From contig JAHHRL010000007.1 in the NCBI GenBank assembly GCA_020025825.1, forward strand, positions 11,322 through 75,321: a DNA stretch of 64,000 nucleotides. The letters are read 5' to 3'. This DNA comes from Faecalibacterium sp. (GTDB lineage Bacteria; Bacillota; Clostridia; Oscillospirales; Ruminococcaceae). The translations under genes and the position numbers were made by a program. Shown here piece by piece: positions 17,317 to 25,323 of the stretch. The stretch's first letter is position 1. Each line of letters starts with the position of its first letter. Under the pieces are notes generated by a model, which saw nothing but the letters and a program-made list of their open reading frames with translations, did no database searches and was not told where the DNA came from.

Positions 17317-18315
17317 TTATTGGTAGCTTTCCACTAAGGACTGTGCAAGTTCCAGCATTTGGCTGCGCACACTTTCGGGTGCGGTTACGGATACATAAGG
17401 TGACAAGCCGCACACCCAGCCTAAAAATTGCGGGCTGATGGCAACAGGCACAGTAAAGTGAAAATGTTCGCCGTCGTCTTCTGCAATGAGCATAACATCC
17501 GTGCCGAAGCGGTCAATCATAGTACCTGCCATGCTGTTGGTGCAGCGTAAGGTAACCTTTTGCTCGTTTGCACTGCCATACATATTAAAATGCTTTTTGA
17601 TGTATGCGGCAAGGTCAAAATCGGTATACAAATCCTTGCCGGCACGGGGCTTTTCCGTTATGCAAACATTGGTCATACGGTCAACACGATAATGCCGGAT
17701 ATTCGCAGGCTCGGCATAATCCTGATAGGCAATCAGATAGTAATTGTCGTTTTCCCATGCAAGGGCCCAAGGGCTGACCTGATAGACAGCGCCGTTTCGG
17801 CTGGAGTGCTTTTTGCCGTCCACCTGCCACTTTTGATACTGGAACGAAACCATCTTATCGGCTGCAATGGCCTGATACAAGGCATCTACCGAATAGTAGG
17901 CACTTTCGTTTTCATTTTTTACACGGCCGGACACGAACACCTGACGCTGCAAGGCACTGGCCTGATACTGGCTTGCCAGACTTTCCAGTTTTTTGATGAG
18001 CTTATTACTCTTTTTTTGCGTGATAAAGCGGCTGGATTGTACGGCATCTACCAGCAGTTTCAACTCTGCCAGCTCAAAGGTGCGGTTTGCCAGAAAATAG
18101 CCGCCGCCTCGTCCTTTTTGCTGCTCGATGTCATATCCGGCAGATTGCAGCGCTGCAATGTCGGCATAAATGCTTTTTCGCTCGGCAGGGACACCGGCAG
18201 CGTCAAGTGCGTCAATTAGTTCCGGCACACTCAAACGGTGATTTTCGTCGGTTTTGCGCTCAAACAGTTTTAGCAGGGTCAGAATTTTTACTTTTTGACC
18301 TTCTTGGCGTGGCAT
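17317..18315 (-). CDS. WYL-domain transcriptional regulator
   Basis: 332 residues. An N-terminal winged helix of the DeoR-like type (about 6-62: KILTLLKLFER, then SVPELIDAL and RKSIYADIAAL) is followed by a WYL domain (about 140-215, including KMVSFQYQKW and WALAWENDNYYLIAY) and a C-terminal WCX-like extension. These proteins bind nucleotides, ssDNA or other ligands and often act as regulators. AAGGAGG precedes ATG 18315. It is a single gene whose target cannot be read from the sequence. Confidence 0.9.
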   Translation of the reverse strand: MPRQEGQKVKILTLLKLFERKTDENHRLSVPELIDALDAAGVPAERKSIYADIAALQSAGYDIEQQKGRGGGYFLANRTFELAELKLLVDAVQSSRFITQKKSNKLIKKLESLASQYQASALQRQVFVSGRVKNENESAYYSVDALYQAIAADKMVSFQYQKWQVDGKKHSSRNGAVYQVSPWALAWENDNYYLIAYQDYAEPANIRHYRVDRMTNVCITEKPRAGKDLYTDFDLAAYIKKHFNMYGSANEQKVTLRCTNSMAGTMIDRFGTDVMLIAEDDGEHFHFTVPVAISPQFLGWVCGLSPYVSVTAPESVRSQMLELAQSLVESYQ

Positions 18316-18373
18316 AACAGAACCTCCTTCAGCGGGGTAGGCTTTTACAAGTATGTAGACAAACCAGTGTGTT

Positions 18374-19639
18374 TTATGCGTGAACCATTACGTTGGCACC
18401 TAAGCGTGCCATGTCGTTCCAAAAAGTAGGCCAGCTCTTTTTTACAGCTTCGGCGCCATCAATACGTACCGAAATGCCCGACGCCAGCGCCAACACGGCA
18501 AGGCTCATGGCAACACGATGGTCGTTATGACTGGACAGCAAATCCTGTGGCTGGGTGACAGGCCCACCCACGATGGTGACGGTATCCTGTGTAGAGGTGA
18601 TATTTACACCGCATTTCGTCAGCTCCTGCTCCATCGCCTCGATACGGTCGCTTTCCTTTAGACGCAGTCGGCCGGCGTTGTGCAGTACGGTAGTGCCCTT
18701 GGCCAGTGCACCTGCAACCATGAGGATAGGGCCTAAATCGGGGCAGTCGGACAGGTCGATTTCGGTGCCGTGCAGGGTGCTTTTAGCAAAGGTTACTTTA
18801 TCTACACGAGGGGCAAAAGCGGCTCCGGCCTGCTGCAAAATGCGCAGCAATACCGCATCGCCCTGCAAGCTGTCGGCACGCAGACCACGGATTGCCAGAT
18901 TGCCGTAAACCGTACCCAAAACAGCGGGATAAGCGGCCTGACTGTAATCACCTTCTACGGTGTAATCGCAAGGCTGATAGCGCTGCCCACCGGGCACAAA
19001 CAAGGTGTTTGCGTCCTGCCAGATGCTGGTAATGCCAAATGCTGCCTGCATACTGCGGGTTAGTTCCACATAGCTGCGGCTTTCAAACGGTGCCTGCACA
19101 TGAATGGTACTGGGCTCGTCCAATAAAGGCAGGGCAAACAGCAGTCCGCTGATGAACTGACTGGACACATTACCCGGTAAGGTATAGTCGCCGGGGGTTA
19201 AGGCTCCGAAAATTTCGATGCCGTCGGCATCCTGTGTGAATGCACAGCCATGCTGAGGAAACAGGTCAGCATAAACCTGCTGCGGACGCTCCATCAGGCG
19301 GCCACGGCCATGCAAACGAACCTTTTGTTCGGTCAGGCTGAGAATCGGCATCAAAAAACGCAAGGTGCTGCCGCTTTCGTAGCAGTCAATCGGGTGAATC
19401 AAAGTAGAAAAGCGTGTAGGTGCGGTAATGGTAACTGCGTCAGGCTCTACATCTAAAGCGCAGCCCAGCTGACGAATAGCCATCAGGCTGGCTTGAATGT
19501 CCTGACTGAAATCTATATGGCTGATACGGCAAGTGCCGCCGGATAATGCGGCGCACAAAACCGCACGATGTGCCATACTTTTACTGGGAGGTGCCGCCAA
19601 TGTACCGTGAATCAAGGCGGGTCTCAGGGTGACCTGCAT
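18374..19639 (-). CDS. aroA: 3-phosphoshikimate 1-carboxyvinyltransferase (EPSP synthase)
   Basis: Joins shikimate-3-phosphate and phosphoenolpyruvate. The 421-residue protein has all the family blocks: PSKSMAHR with the substrate Lys, ESGSTLRF, the NVSSQFISGL substrate loop, EGDYSQAAY, DCPDLGP with the catalytic Asp, RLKESDR and DHRVAM. Unlike AroB and AroQ in the same operon, no key residue is missing. It is last in the pheA-aroB-aroC-aroQ-aroA unit, 84 bases after aroQ, with its own AAAGGAG site and a hairpin in the gap. Confidence 0.97.
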   Translation of the reverse strand: MQVTLRPALIHGTLAAPPSKSMAHRAVLCAALSGGTCRISHIDFSQDIQASLMAIRQLGCALDVEPDAVTITAPTRFSTLIHPIDCYESGSTLRFLMPILSLTEQKVRLHGRGRLMERPQQVYADLFPQHGCAFTQDADGIEIFGALTPGDYTLPGNVSSQFISGLLFALPLLDEPSTIHVQAPFESRSYVELTRSMQAAFGITSIWQDANTLFVPGGQRYQPCDYTVEGDYSQAAYPAVLGTVYGNLAIRGLRADSLQGDAVLLRILQQAGAAFAPRVDKVTFAKSTLHGTEIDLSDCPDLGPILMVAGALAKGTTVLHNAGRLRLKESDRIEAMEQELTKCGVNITSTQDTVTIVGGPVTQPQDLLSSHNDHRVAMSLAVLALASGISVRIDGAEAVKKSWPTFWNDMARLGANVMVHA

Positions 19640-19663
19640 AGGGGATGCTCCTTTCTATTGGAA

Positions 19664-19698
19664 AACCAAACCTTGCGTATCCGTGCAAGGGTTTACTG
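19664..19698 (-). promoter_or_regulatory. Hairpin between aroQ and aroA
   Basis: AAACC-TTGC (19668-19676) pairs with GCAAGGGTTT (19685-19694), with one bulged base. Read on the reverse strand it is followed by only a broken T run, so it may be a weak attenuator or an mRNA-processing hairpin rather than a full terminator. Confidence 0.4.
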
Positions 19699-19723
19699 GG
19701 ATAAATCGATTCAAAATAGTGGA

Positions 19724-20188
19724 TTAGCTGGTTAGGTGGGCACCGGGCTGCCCATCCATACGCAAAAAGCCTGCCAGATAGGCAGCTGCGTGTACATAGC
19801 CTTGGATTCCTTCACCAATAAAACGACCTTGGCAGCCCAAGGCAATCAAGTCCTGTTTGCGGAAGGGCTCGCTTTCGCTTAAGTCCTGCAATACGACCTC
19901 GACGGCCGGAACCCCTGCCAGACGCAAGGCATCCAGCATGGCAACGCTGGTGTGTGCGTATGCGCCGGGGTTGATGATGATACCGTCTGCACGGCCTTTT
20001 ACGCTTTGAATTTCGTCGATGAGGTCACCCTCATGATTGGATTGGTAGTATTCGGTTTCAATATCAAGCTGCAAACAGCACTGATAAATCACATCTACCA
20101 TGCCGTTATAATCCAGCTGTATAGGGCTGTTTGGCTCGGAAAATTCCATAATGTTTAAGTTGGGTCCGTTAATTACGACAAATCGCAT
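19724..20188 (-). CDS. aroQ: Type II 3-dehydroquinate dehydratase homologue lacking key catalytic residues
   Basis: 154 residues, clear AroQ fold: VINGPNLN at 5-12 (Asn10), INPGAYAHTSV with Asn73 and His79, Glu97, Arg110, GEGIQGY. Against the M. tuberculosis enzyme, however, three catalytic residues are absent. The Arg19 position is Ser17, the loop Tyr24 position is Pro22, and the His101 position is Val99. Ser103 and Arg108 equivalents are Gln101 and Ser106. It sits between aroC and aroA, overlapping aroC by 16 bases, so operon context says shikimate pathway. Whether it still dehydrates 3-dehydroquinate, uses nearby Tyr27, or has another job is open. Confidence 0.85.
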   Translation of the reverse strand: MRFVVINGPNLNIMEFSEPNSPIQLDYNGMVDVIYQCCLQLDIETEYYQSNHEGDLIDEIQSVKGRADGIIINPGAYAHTSVAMLDALRLAGVPAVEVVLQDLSESEPFRKQDLIALGCQGRFIGEGIQGYVHAAAYLAGFLRMDGQPGAHLTS

Positions 20189-21339
20189 AAGGGTTGCTCC
20201 GCCTTTTGTTTAGATGATTCAGGGCTTTTGCCCAAAGGCCACTGTGGGCCGAATTGCATACACAGCAAATCGCATAAACTGATAGCTGCTGCACAGGTTT
20301 GTACGATGGCAACCCGTGGGACAATACATGGGTCGTGGCGGCCCTGTATTTGCAGGACTGTATTCTCTTTGCGCTGATAATCCACAGTTTGCTGCGGCTT
20401 AAAAATACTGGGAGTGGGTTTGATTGCGGTGCGGAAAATAAGCGGCATACCATTGGTAATACCACCGTTTATACCGCCGTTGTGGTTGGTTGTGGTTACC
20501 ACTTGGCCGTTTTGCCATTGCAAAGCGTCGTTGGCGGTACTGCCTGTTAAATCGGCAAATGCAAAACCGGAACCAAACTCAATCCCCTTGACAGCCGGGA
20601 TGGAAAACGCCATGTGCGCAAGGGTACTTTCAACGCTGTCAAAAAAAGGTTCGCCCACACCCGCAGGTAAGCCGATTACGGCAGTTTCCAGTATGCCGCC
20701 GGTACTATCACCCTGCGCACCCATGCGGCGGATAGCCTCCTGCATGGCAGGGATAACAGAACTGTCAATTACAGCAAAGCCCTGCTGCGTCTGCACAGTT
20801 TGCATTTGCTGTGCAAGCAATTGCGATGCGGCAGAATGGAAAGCGGTATCCGACACTCCTGCGCAGCGGAAAAGGTGCGTGCTGATTTGTACACCACGTT
20901 GCTGCAAGGCATACAGGCAAACAGCGCCTGCGGCTACAAGCCCGGCGGTAAGGCGGCCGGAAAAATGCCCGCCGCCACGGCTGTCCTGATAACCGTGATA
21001 TTTTGCGTAGGCCGTGTAATCTGCATGGCCGGGACGTAAGCAGCTTTGTGTTTTATTGTAATCACTGCTGTGTGTATTTTGATTTTGAATTTCCAGCGTA
21101 ATGGGGGTGCCGGTGGTATATCCATTGTAAACGCCGGACAAAAAGTGAACGGTATCCGCCTCCGTACGGGGAGAGGAAAGCCCGTCACCACGTGCTCGCC
21201 GTTTGTCCATGCACGCAGCAATAAATGCCTCGTTTACAGGCAGCCCGGCGGGCAAACCGTCCAATACGGCGCCAACAGCAGGGCCGTGGCTTTCACCGAA
21301 TATTGTAATGGAGATAAGGCTGCCAAAGCTGTTTTTCAC
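20173..21339 (-). CDS. aroC: Chorismate synthase
   Basis: Converts EPSP to chorismate with reduced FMN. 388 residues from a GTG at 21339 (MKNSFGSLISITIFGESHG), with AAAGGAGG at 21350-21357. An upstream in-frame ATG at 21450 lies inside aroB and adds an unrelated N-terminus. Motifs seen: FGESHGPAVG, RRARGDGLSSPRTE, RPGHADYT, and DSRGGGHFSGRLTAGLVAAG, the version common in Firmicutes. The 3' end overlaps aroQ by 16 bases. Confidence 0.96.
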   Translation of the reverse strand: MKNSFGSLISITIFGESHGPAVGAVLDGLPAGLPVNEAFIAACMDKRRARGDGLSSPRTEADTVHFLSGVYNGYTTGTPITLEIQNQNTHSSDYNKTQSCLRPGHADYTAYAKYHGYQDSRGGGHFSGRLTAGLVAAGAVCLYALQQRGVQISTHLFRCAGVSDTAFHSAASQLLAQQMQTVQTQQGFAVIDSSVIPAMQEAIRRMGAQGDSTGGILETAVIGLPAGVGEPFFDSVESTLAHMAFSIPAVKGIEFGSGFAFADLTGSTANDALQWQNGQVVTTTNHNGGINGGITNGMPLIFRTAIKPTPSIFKPQQTVDYQRKENTVLQIQGRHDPCIVPRVAIVQTCAAAISLCDLLCMQFGPQWPLGKSPESSKQKAEQPLCDLS

Positions 21340-21373
21340 AGGTGGGGGACCTCCTTTCCGGGAAGTTGAGTGG

Positions 21374-22396
21374 TTACTTTTCGTACAGGATACTGCGCAG
21401 CTGTGCGGCAGAAATCCGCTCGGCCTGCCAGCAGCCCAAACCCGGTACACGGATTAAAGTAAAGGTTTGGTCCTGCTCCGACTGGTAACGGAAAATTTCG
21501 TTAAGTACACGCTCCTTATCGTAAGTGCAGCGTGTAGGTAAACCAAATCGGCGCAGAACAGCACGGGTACGCTTTTGCAGCGCTTTGTTTTCAATCATGG
21601 GCAGCATACCCAGTGCCACACATTCGCCGTGATACAGGCCGGTAGTGCGGCGGCCGTGATTTCCTTTCACGGCTTCGATGCCATTGCCGAGTGTATGACC
21701 GAAATAGAGCGCACAGCTTGCGCCTTGCTGGATTTCGTCCTGTTCAGCCAGATTTTTTTGGATGGTAAGGCACCGATAGATGATGGTTTCGATTTGTGTG
21801 TGGACATCGCCGTTTTCCAAAAGGTCAAACAGGACAGGGTCAAAGCAAAGGGCTGCTTTGACGGCCTCAGCCAATCCGTTTGCATAATGGCGGGGAGGCA
21901 GTGTAGCAAGGGTATCGGGGTCAACCAAAACCAGCTTTGGCTGATGGAAGGCACCTGCTGCGTTGAGGGCACTGCCCAAGTGGACGGCGGATTTCCCGCC
22001 GATAGCTGCGTCCATCATAGCCAGTGTGGTAGTGGGGCAATTTACAAAATCAATGCCCTGCATATACATAGAGGCTGCAAGGCCGGCAAGGTCGCTTACA
22101 ACGCCGCCGCCAACGGCAATAACCAAATCCGTACGGCCCATACCAAAGTCCAGCATTTGCTGGAGTAAGGAAGCAAGCGTTTGCAGGTTTTTATGGGTTT
22201 CGCCCTGTTTTACCGTCAGGATACGGCATTCACGACACTGCTCTGCCACGAGTTGCGCATACTGCGGAGGGACACCCTCATCGGTGATAACAGCTACTTT
22301 GCGGCCCAAATGAATAAACTGGTATGCGTTTTGTAAGCAGCCCCGTTTCAAAATCACATCGTAACTGCGGGGACCCAAATTTACAGTTAGTTTCAT
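21374..22396 (-). CDS. aroB: 3-dehydroquinate synthase family protein with altered substrate pocket
   Basis: 340 residues. The NAD-binding GGGVVSDLAG, TTTLAMMDAAIGGKS and the three metal ligands (Glu177 in LAEAVK, His234 in FGHT, His256 in YHGE) are present. Several substrate residues of the Aspergillus enzyme are changed by my alignment: Lys161 to Leu144, Lys250 to Gln213 (Lys214 is adjacent), Arg264 to Ser227, Asn268 to Tyr231, and His275 to Asn238. Those same positions separate the different sugar-phosphate cyclases. The operon (pheA 18 bases upstream, aroC 34 bases downstream) still argues for dehydroquinate synthesis. Confidence 0.88.
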   Translation of the reverse strand: MKLTVNLGPRSYDVILKRGCLQNAYQFIHLGRKVAVITDEGVPPQYAQLVAEQCRECRILTVKQGETHKNLQTLASLLQQMLDFGMGRTDLVIAVGGGVVSDLAGLAASMYMQGIDFVNCPTTTLAMMDAAIGGKSAVHLGSALNAAGAFHQPKLVLVDPDTLATLPPRHYANGLAEAVKAALCFDPVLFDLLENGDVHTQIETIIYRCLTIQKNLAEQDEIQQGASCALYFGHTLGNGIEAVKGNHGRRTTGLYHGECVALGMLPMIENKALQKRTRAVLRRFGLPTRCTYDKERVLNEIFRYQSEQDQTFTLIRVPGLGCWQAERISAAQLRSILYEK

Positions 22397-22414
22397 GAGG
22401 GAAGGTCCTTTCTT

Positions 22415-23476
22415 TTAGAGCTGATATAAGCCAAGCAGACGCAGAGTGTGGCAAATAGGCTTTAACTGTTTCAGCAAGGTTTGTGCGTCTTGCGCAGTGC
22501 CGGTCAGCTCGGCATAAAAGTAATATGCACCGGTCTGCCCGGCTCGGACGTGGCTTTGGATGGTTTCCATGTTATATCCACCACGACCGATTTCCTGAAT
22601 GACCTGTGCCAGCTTACCGGGCTGGTTGTCCACGGTAAACAAAAGGCTGAAATGATTGCCTTGAGTGGGGCGGCTGCGGCTTATCACGATAAAGCGTGAC
22701 GAGTATTCCTGACCGGTGTGGATACCCTTAACAAGCTCAGTTAAGCCGTAAAGCGCAGCCGTTTCCGAGCAGGTGATAGCAGCCAGCGATGGGTCTTTGC
22801 TTTTGGCCACAAACTGGGCGGCCTGCGCTGACGAGGGCATGGGATGAGCCGATAAGCCCATCGTGTTCAGAAAATTCTCGCTTTGCCGAATGGCTAACGG
22901 GTGACTGTATACCTGCCGGATTTTCCACAGGTTAGTGTCAGGCAGAGCAACTAGACTATGCACAATGGGCAAATCATACATAGCGGTTACATATAGATTA
23001 TGTTGGTAGCATAAATCCAGGACAGAGGAGACTTCGTCTGCGTGATGCTCCTCAAAAGGAATAATGCCTGCCCAAGCAGCACCCGCTTCAACGGCGTCAA
23101 AAACTTCGCTCCAAGAGGAGTAGGGCAGCGCCTCGCTGTGTGGAAACAGGCGCTGCAATGCGATATGTGCATAGCAGCCTGCCATGCCGGGGTAAGCAAT
23201 ACGGTTTTGCCCCAGCACCTGTGCTTGGTACTGGCGGGACAAGGATAGATTATAGCGGATATAATCGGCGTAAAATGGGGCATAAGCGGGATTTTGGATT
23301 CTGCCCAGATTTTTTTCAATTACGGCAGATTCCCGTCCGCTGTCCTGAATCGGCATACCGGTTTGCTTTTTGTAGGCAATTACGGCTTGTACAGCATCCA
23401 TTCGCTGCTCAAACAAATGTGCCATTTCCTGGTCGATACGGTCGATGGTTTGCCGTGCTTGTTCCAACTGGTTCAT
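22415..23476 (-). CDS. pheA: Bifunctional chorismate mutase / prephenate dehydratase
   Basis: Makes phenylpyruvate for phenylalanine. 353 residues: an AroQ-class chorismate mutase helix bundle (1-85, RIDQEMAHLFEQRM and the YKKQTG turn), a prephenate dehydratase domain (about 93-265) ending in SRFIVI in place of the usual TRF triplet, and an ACT domain (about 272-350) with PGKLAQVIQEIGRGGYNM for phenylalanine feedback. First gene of the aro operon. The mRNA start would be only about 25 bases before the ATG, so there is no room for a T-box or attenuator. Confidence 0.95.
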   Translation of the reverse strand: MNQLEQARQTIDRIDQEMAHLFEQRMDAVQAVIAYKKQTGMPIQDSGRESAVIEKNLGRIQNPAYAPFYADYIRYNLSLSRQYQAQVLGQNRIAYPGMAGCYAHIALQRLFPHSEALPYSSWSEVFDAVEAGAAWAGIIPFEEHHADEVSSVLDLCYQHNLYVTAMYDLPIVHSLVALPDTNLWKIRQVYSHPLAIRQSENFLNTMGLSAHPMPSSAQAAQFVAKSKDPSLAAITCSETAALYGLTELVKGIHTGQEYSSRFIVISRSRPTQGNHFSLLFTVDNQPGKLAQVIQEIGRGGYNMETIQSHVRAGQTGAYYFYAELTGTAQDAQTLLKQLKPICHTLRLLGLYQL

Positions 23477-23508
23477 AGAAAAGCCCCTCTCCGAATATCG
23501 TTTTTCTT

Positions 23509-23537
23509 ACTATACCATAAATGGGACAGTATGACAA
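23509..23537 (-). promoter_or_regulatory. Promoter of the pheA-aroBCQA operon
   Basis: On the reverse strand TTGTCA (23537-23532), 17 bases, TATAGT (23514-23509). Confidence 0.6.
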
Positions 23538-23560
23538 CGAATCAGCCCTTGCGAAAGGGC

Positions 23561-23597
23561 AAAAAAAGACGACCCGCAGCGGATGCGAGTCGTCAAA
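23561..23597 (-). terminator. Terminator of the 51-residue ORF
   Basis: GACGAC (23568-23573) pairs with GTCGTC (23589-23594) and the inner bases extend the stem. On the reverse strand it is followed by seven T residues. It insulates the small gene from pheA. Confidence 0.75.
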
Positions 23598-23609
23598 ATA
23601 CAGCTGAAT

Positions 23610-23765
23610 TCAATCCCGTTTTTTACGCAGACTTTCCAGTGTACGGGGCTGGGTAAAATAGCGCGCGTAGGGGTTATCCATTTGGGGTGGCTTAGGCGGC
23701 GGGGGAGCAGGGCGCACCGCAGGGCGGGAAACTTTTATAATATTTTTTACAGGACGGTAACGCAT
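23610..23765 (-). CDS. Small proline-rich basic protein, 51 residues, unknown function
   Basis: Reverse strand ATG 23765 to TGA 23612-23610. The product starts MRYRPVKNIIKVSRPAV, runs through a Pro-rich middle (PAPPPPKPPQ) and ends in a basic RKKRD. A strong AAAAAAGGAG site lies at the right distance upstream, and a rho-independent terminator follows 13 bases after the stop. These flanks make it a real transcription unit despite its size. The composition suggests an RNA- or DNA-binding or structural small protein, but I recognise no family. Confidence 0.65.
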   Translation of the reverse strand: MRYRPVKNIIKVSRPAVRPAPPPPKPPQMDNPYARYFTQPRTLESLRKKRD

Positions 23766-23932
23766 AGGCGATGCTCCTTTTTTAGGGCAAAATAACTGGA
23801 TTATAGTGTATCACCATAATGCAAAAAAAGAAAGAGAGATGGGTCGGAAATGCTTGCCAAATTGTTGCACAAAAGGTATATTAAAAGCGAAAGAAGATTG
23901 CTGTATTATGGTGTAAGGCGGTGCAGGCGTAT

Positions 23933-25318
23933 ATGGAACAAAAACGAAATATTATCCTGCACGGTGCAGAGCAATTTTCACGTGGGGCGCTGGACAATGT
24001 AGCACTGCAGGACGGTGCGATTATTTTGGACGACGTAGCCGGACAGCACGTGCTATACGGATGCTATACCAGTCCGGAGTTTACGGTGACACCGTTTAGC
24101 AGCCTGAACATGAGCTGGAATGCCGATACCCCGGAGGGTACGGTTGTAGAGGCGCAGTGCAGGGTTTGGACAGGCGGCGACTGGTCCGGCTGGAAAAGTT
24201 TTGGCAAGTGGAGTCCGGATTACCCACGGCGCAGTATCTGCGTTTCGTCCGCAGATGGCGAGGACAGCAAGGTTTTCATTTGTGGGGATACTGTGGCGGT
24301 TACAGCAGCAGAGGGCGCTACGGCACTGCAAATGCGCATCTTTTTATATACAGATGATGAGCGCCAGACCCCTTGCGTAAGGCTTTTAGCTGCTTCGGTT
24401 TGTCCCCTGCAGTGGAACAAACAGGCAGGTAAACTGCTAAACCGGATGCTGTATCTGCCGGAATATTCCATGACGGGGCATGAGCCTCGTTTTGGCATTA
24501 CGATGGACTTACCCTTGATACTTACCGCATTGATGAACCGCTATGGTGAGGATGTGCTGCCGGAAGAAGTAGCCCATGTTATGGCAGACGGCGCAACTGA
24601 GGATTGTCGGAATGCTGCGTATGCGGCAGCGGCAGCAGGCTGTATGGGATATGAATGCTATCAAGCATGGATGGACCTGCGGGAACTGCGTGCTGAGATA
24701 AGGCAAGGATATGCAGTTGCTGTAGAGTTAAAGGGAACAAATACAAAAACAAGTGGTACCGCTTGGATGGGGCTGCGTGGCTTTGGCTATGATGAATCTG
24801 TCCATGCGAACTATATACAATTAAACGACCCGTTTGCCCTGCGTGGTGCGGTAAGCCGTACGATGGCGGTAGAGGATTTTGATACTTACTTTACCGGACG
24901 TGCCTTGGTATTGCATCGTGGGCCACGGGGGGTGCATGGGTGCCGGCCGTTACGGCGCACTTGCAGCCTAAAACCCGGGCAGGAACCCGGAACATGGGAT
25001 TTTGATTTCCGTGGAGACCCGCTGCCATTGCCGGAGCCTTTTACAGGCTGGCTGGCGGCAGCAACAAAAGATGGCCCTGCCAGCCCCACGACGGCAGAGC
25101 GAACATTCTTGCCGATTGAGAAAACGCCTGGCGGAGGAATCCGTCTACCCGACGAATTGCGCAAGCCCGGCGCACGGTATACTATTTTTGCGGTAGACGC
25201 TACCGGCTCGATGTGGGTGGCGGAACTACAGCTCCCGAATCAGCAATCCGTTTTAACGGTGAATAAAGAAATCCCAGTTGAGGGCGAAAGCCCCGCTGTG
25301 CAAGATGGAAAGGAGTAA
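23933..25318 (+). CDS. Peptidase C39-like fold protein without catalytic Cys and His
   Basis: 461 residues. The first 170 residues look like a beta-sandwich region (GDWSGWKSFGKWSPDYPRRS). The middle (about 180-340) follows the order of a C39_2-type papain-like domain: a helix where the catalytic Cys normally sits, then a segment ending YIQLNDPFALRGAVSRTMAVEDF, as in 'VNDP...V-x-R-x-Y...F'. The usual CSPTS cysteine and the 'H-W-x-V-x-x-G' histidine are replaced (FGITMDL; AWMGLRGF). So a pseudo-peptidase, perhaps sugar- or peptide-binding. No signal peptide. Start at ATG 23933 is preferred over GTG 23921, with only a modest AAGGCGG site. A kinase-like gene follows after five bases. Confidence 0.6.
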   Translation: MEQKRNIILHGAEQFSRGALDNVALQDGAIILDDVAGQHVLYGCYTSPEFTVTPFSSLNMSWNADTPEGTVVEAQCRVWTGGDWSGWKSFGKWSPDYPRRSICVSSADGEDSKVFICGDTVAVTAAEGATALQMRIFLYTDDERQTPCVRLLAASVCPLQWNKQAGKLLNRMLYLPEYSMTGHEPRFGITMDLPLILTALMNRYGEDVLPEEVAHVMADGATEDCRNAAYAAAAAGCMGYECYQAWMDLRELRAEIRQGYAVAVELKGTNTKTSGTAWMGLRGFGYDESVHANYIQLNDPFALRGAVSRTMAVEDFDTYFTGRALVLHRGPRGVHGCRPLRRTCSLKPGQEPGTWDFDFRGDPLPLPEPFTGWLAAATKDGPASPTTAERTFLPIEKTPGGGIRLPDELRKPGARYTIFAVDATGSMWVAELQLPNQQSVLTVNKEIPVEGESPAVQDGKE

Positions 25319-25323
25319 CATTT

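Noticed and set aside
23477..23560. T-box or phe-leader attenuator upstream of pheA
   Set aside because: The promoter places the transcript start about 25 bases before the ATG, leaving no space; no T-box 'TGGNACC'-type sequence was seen.
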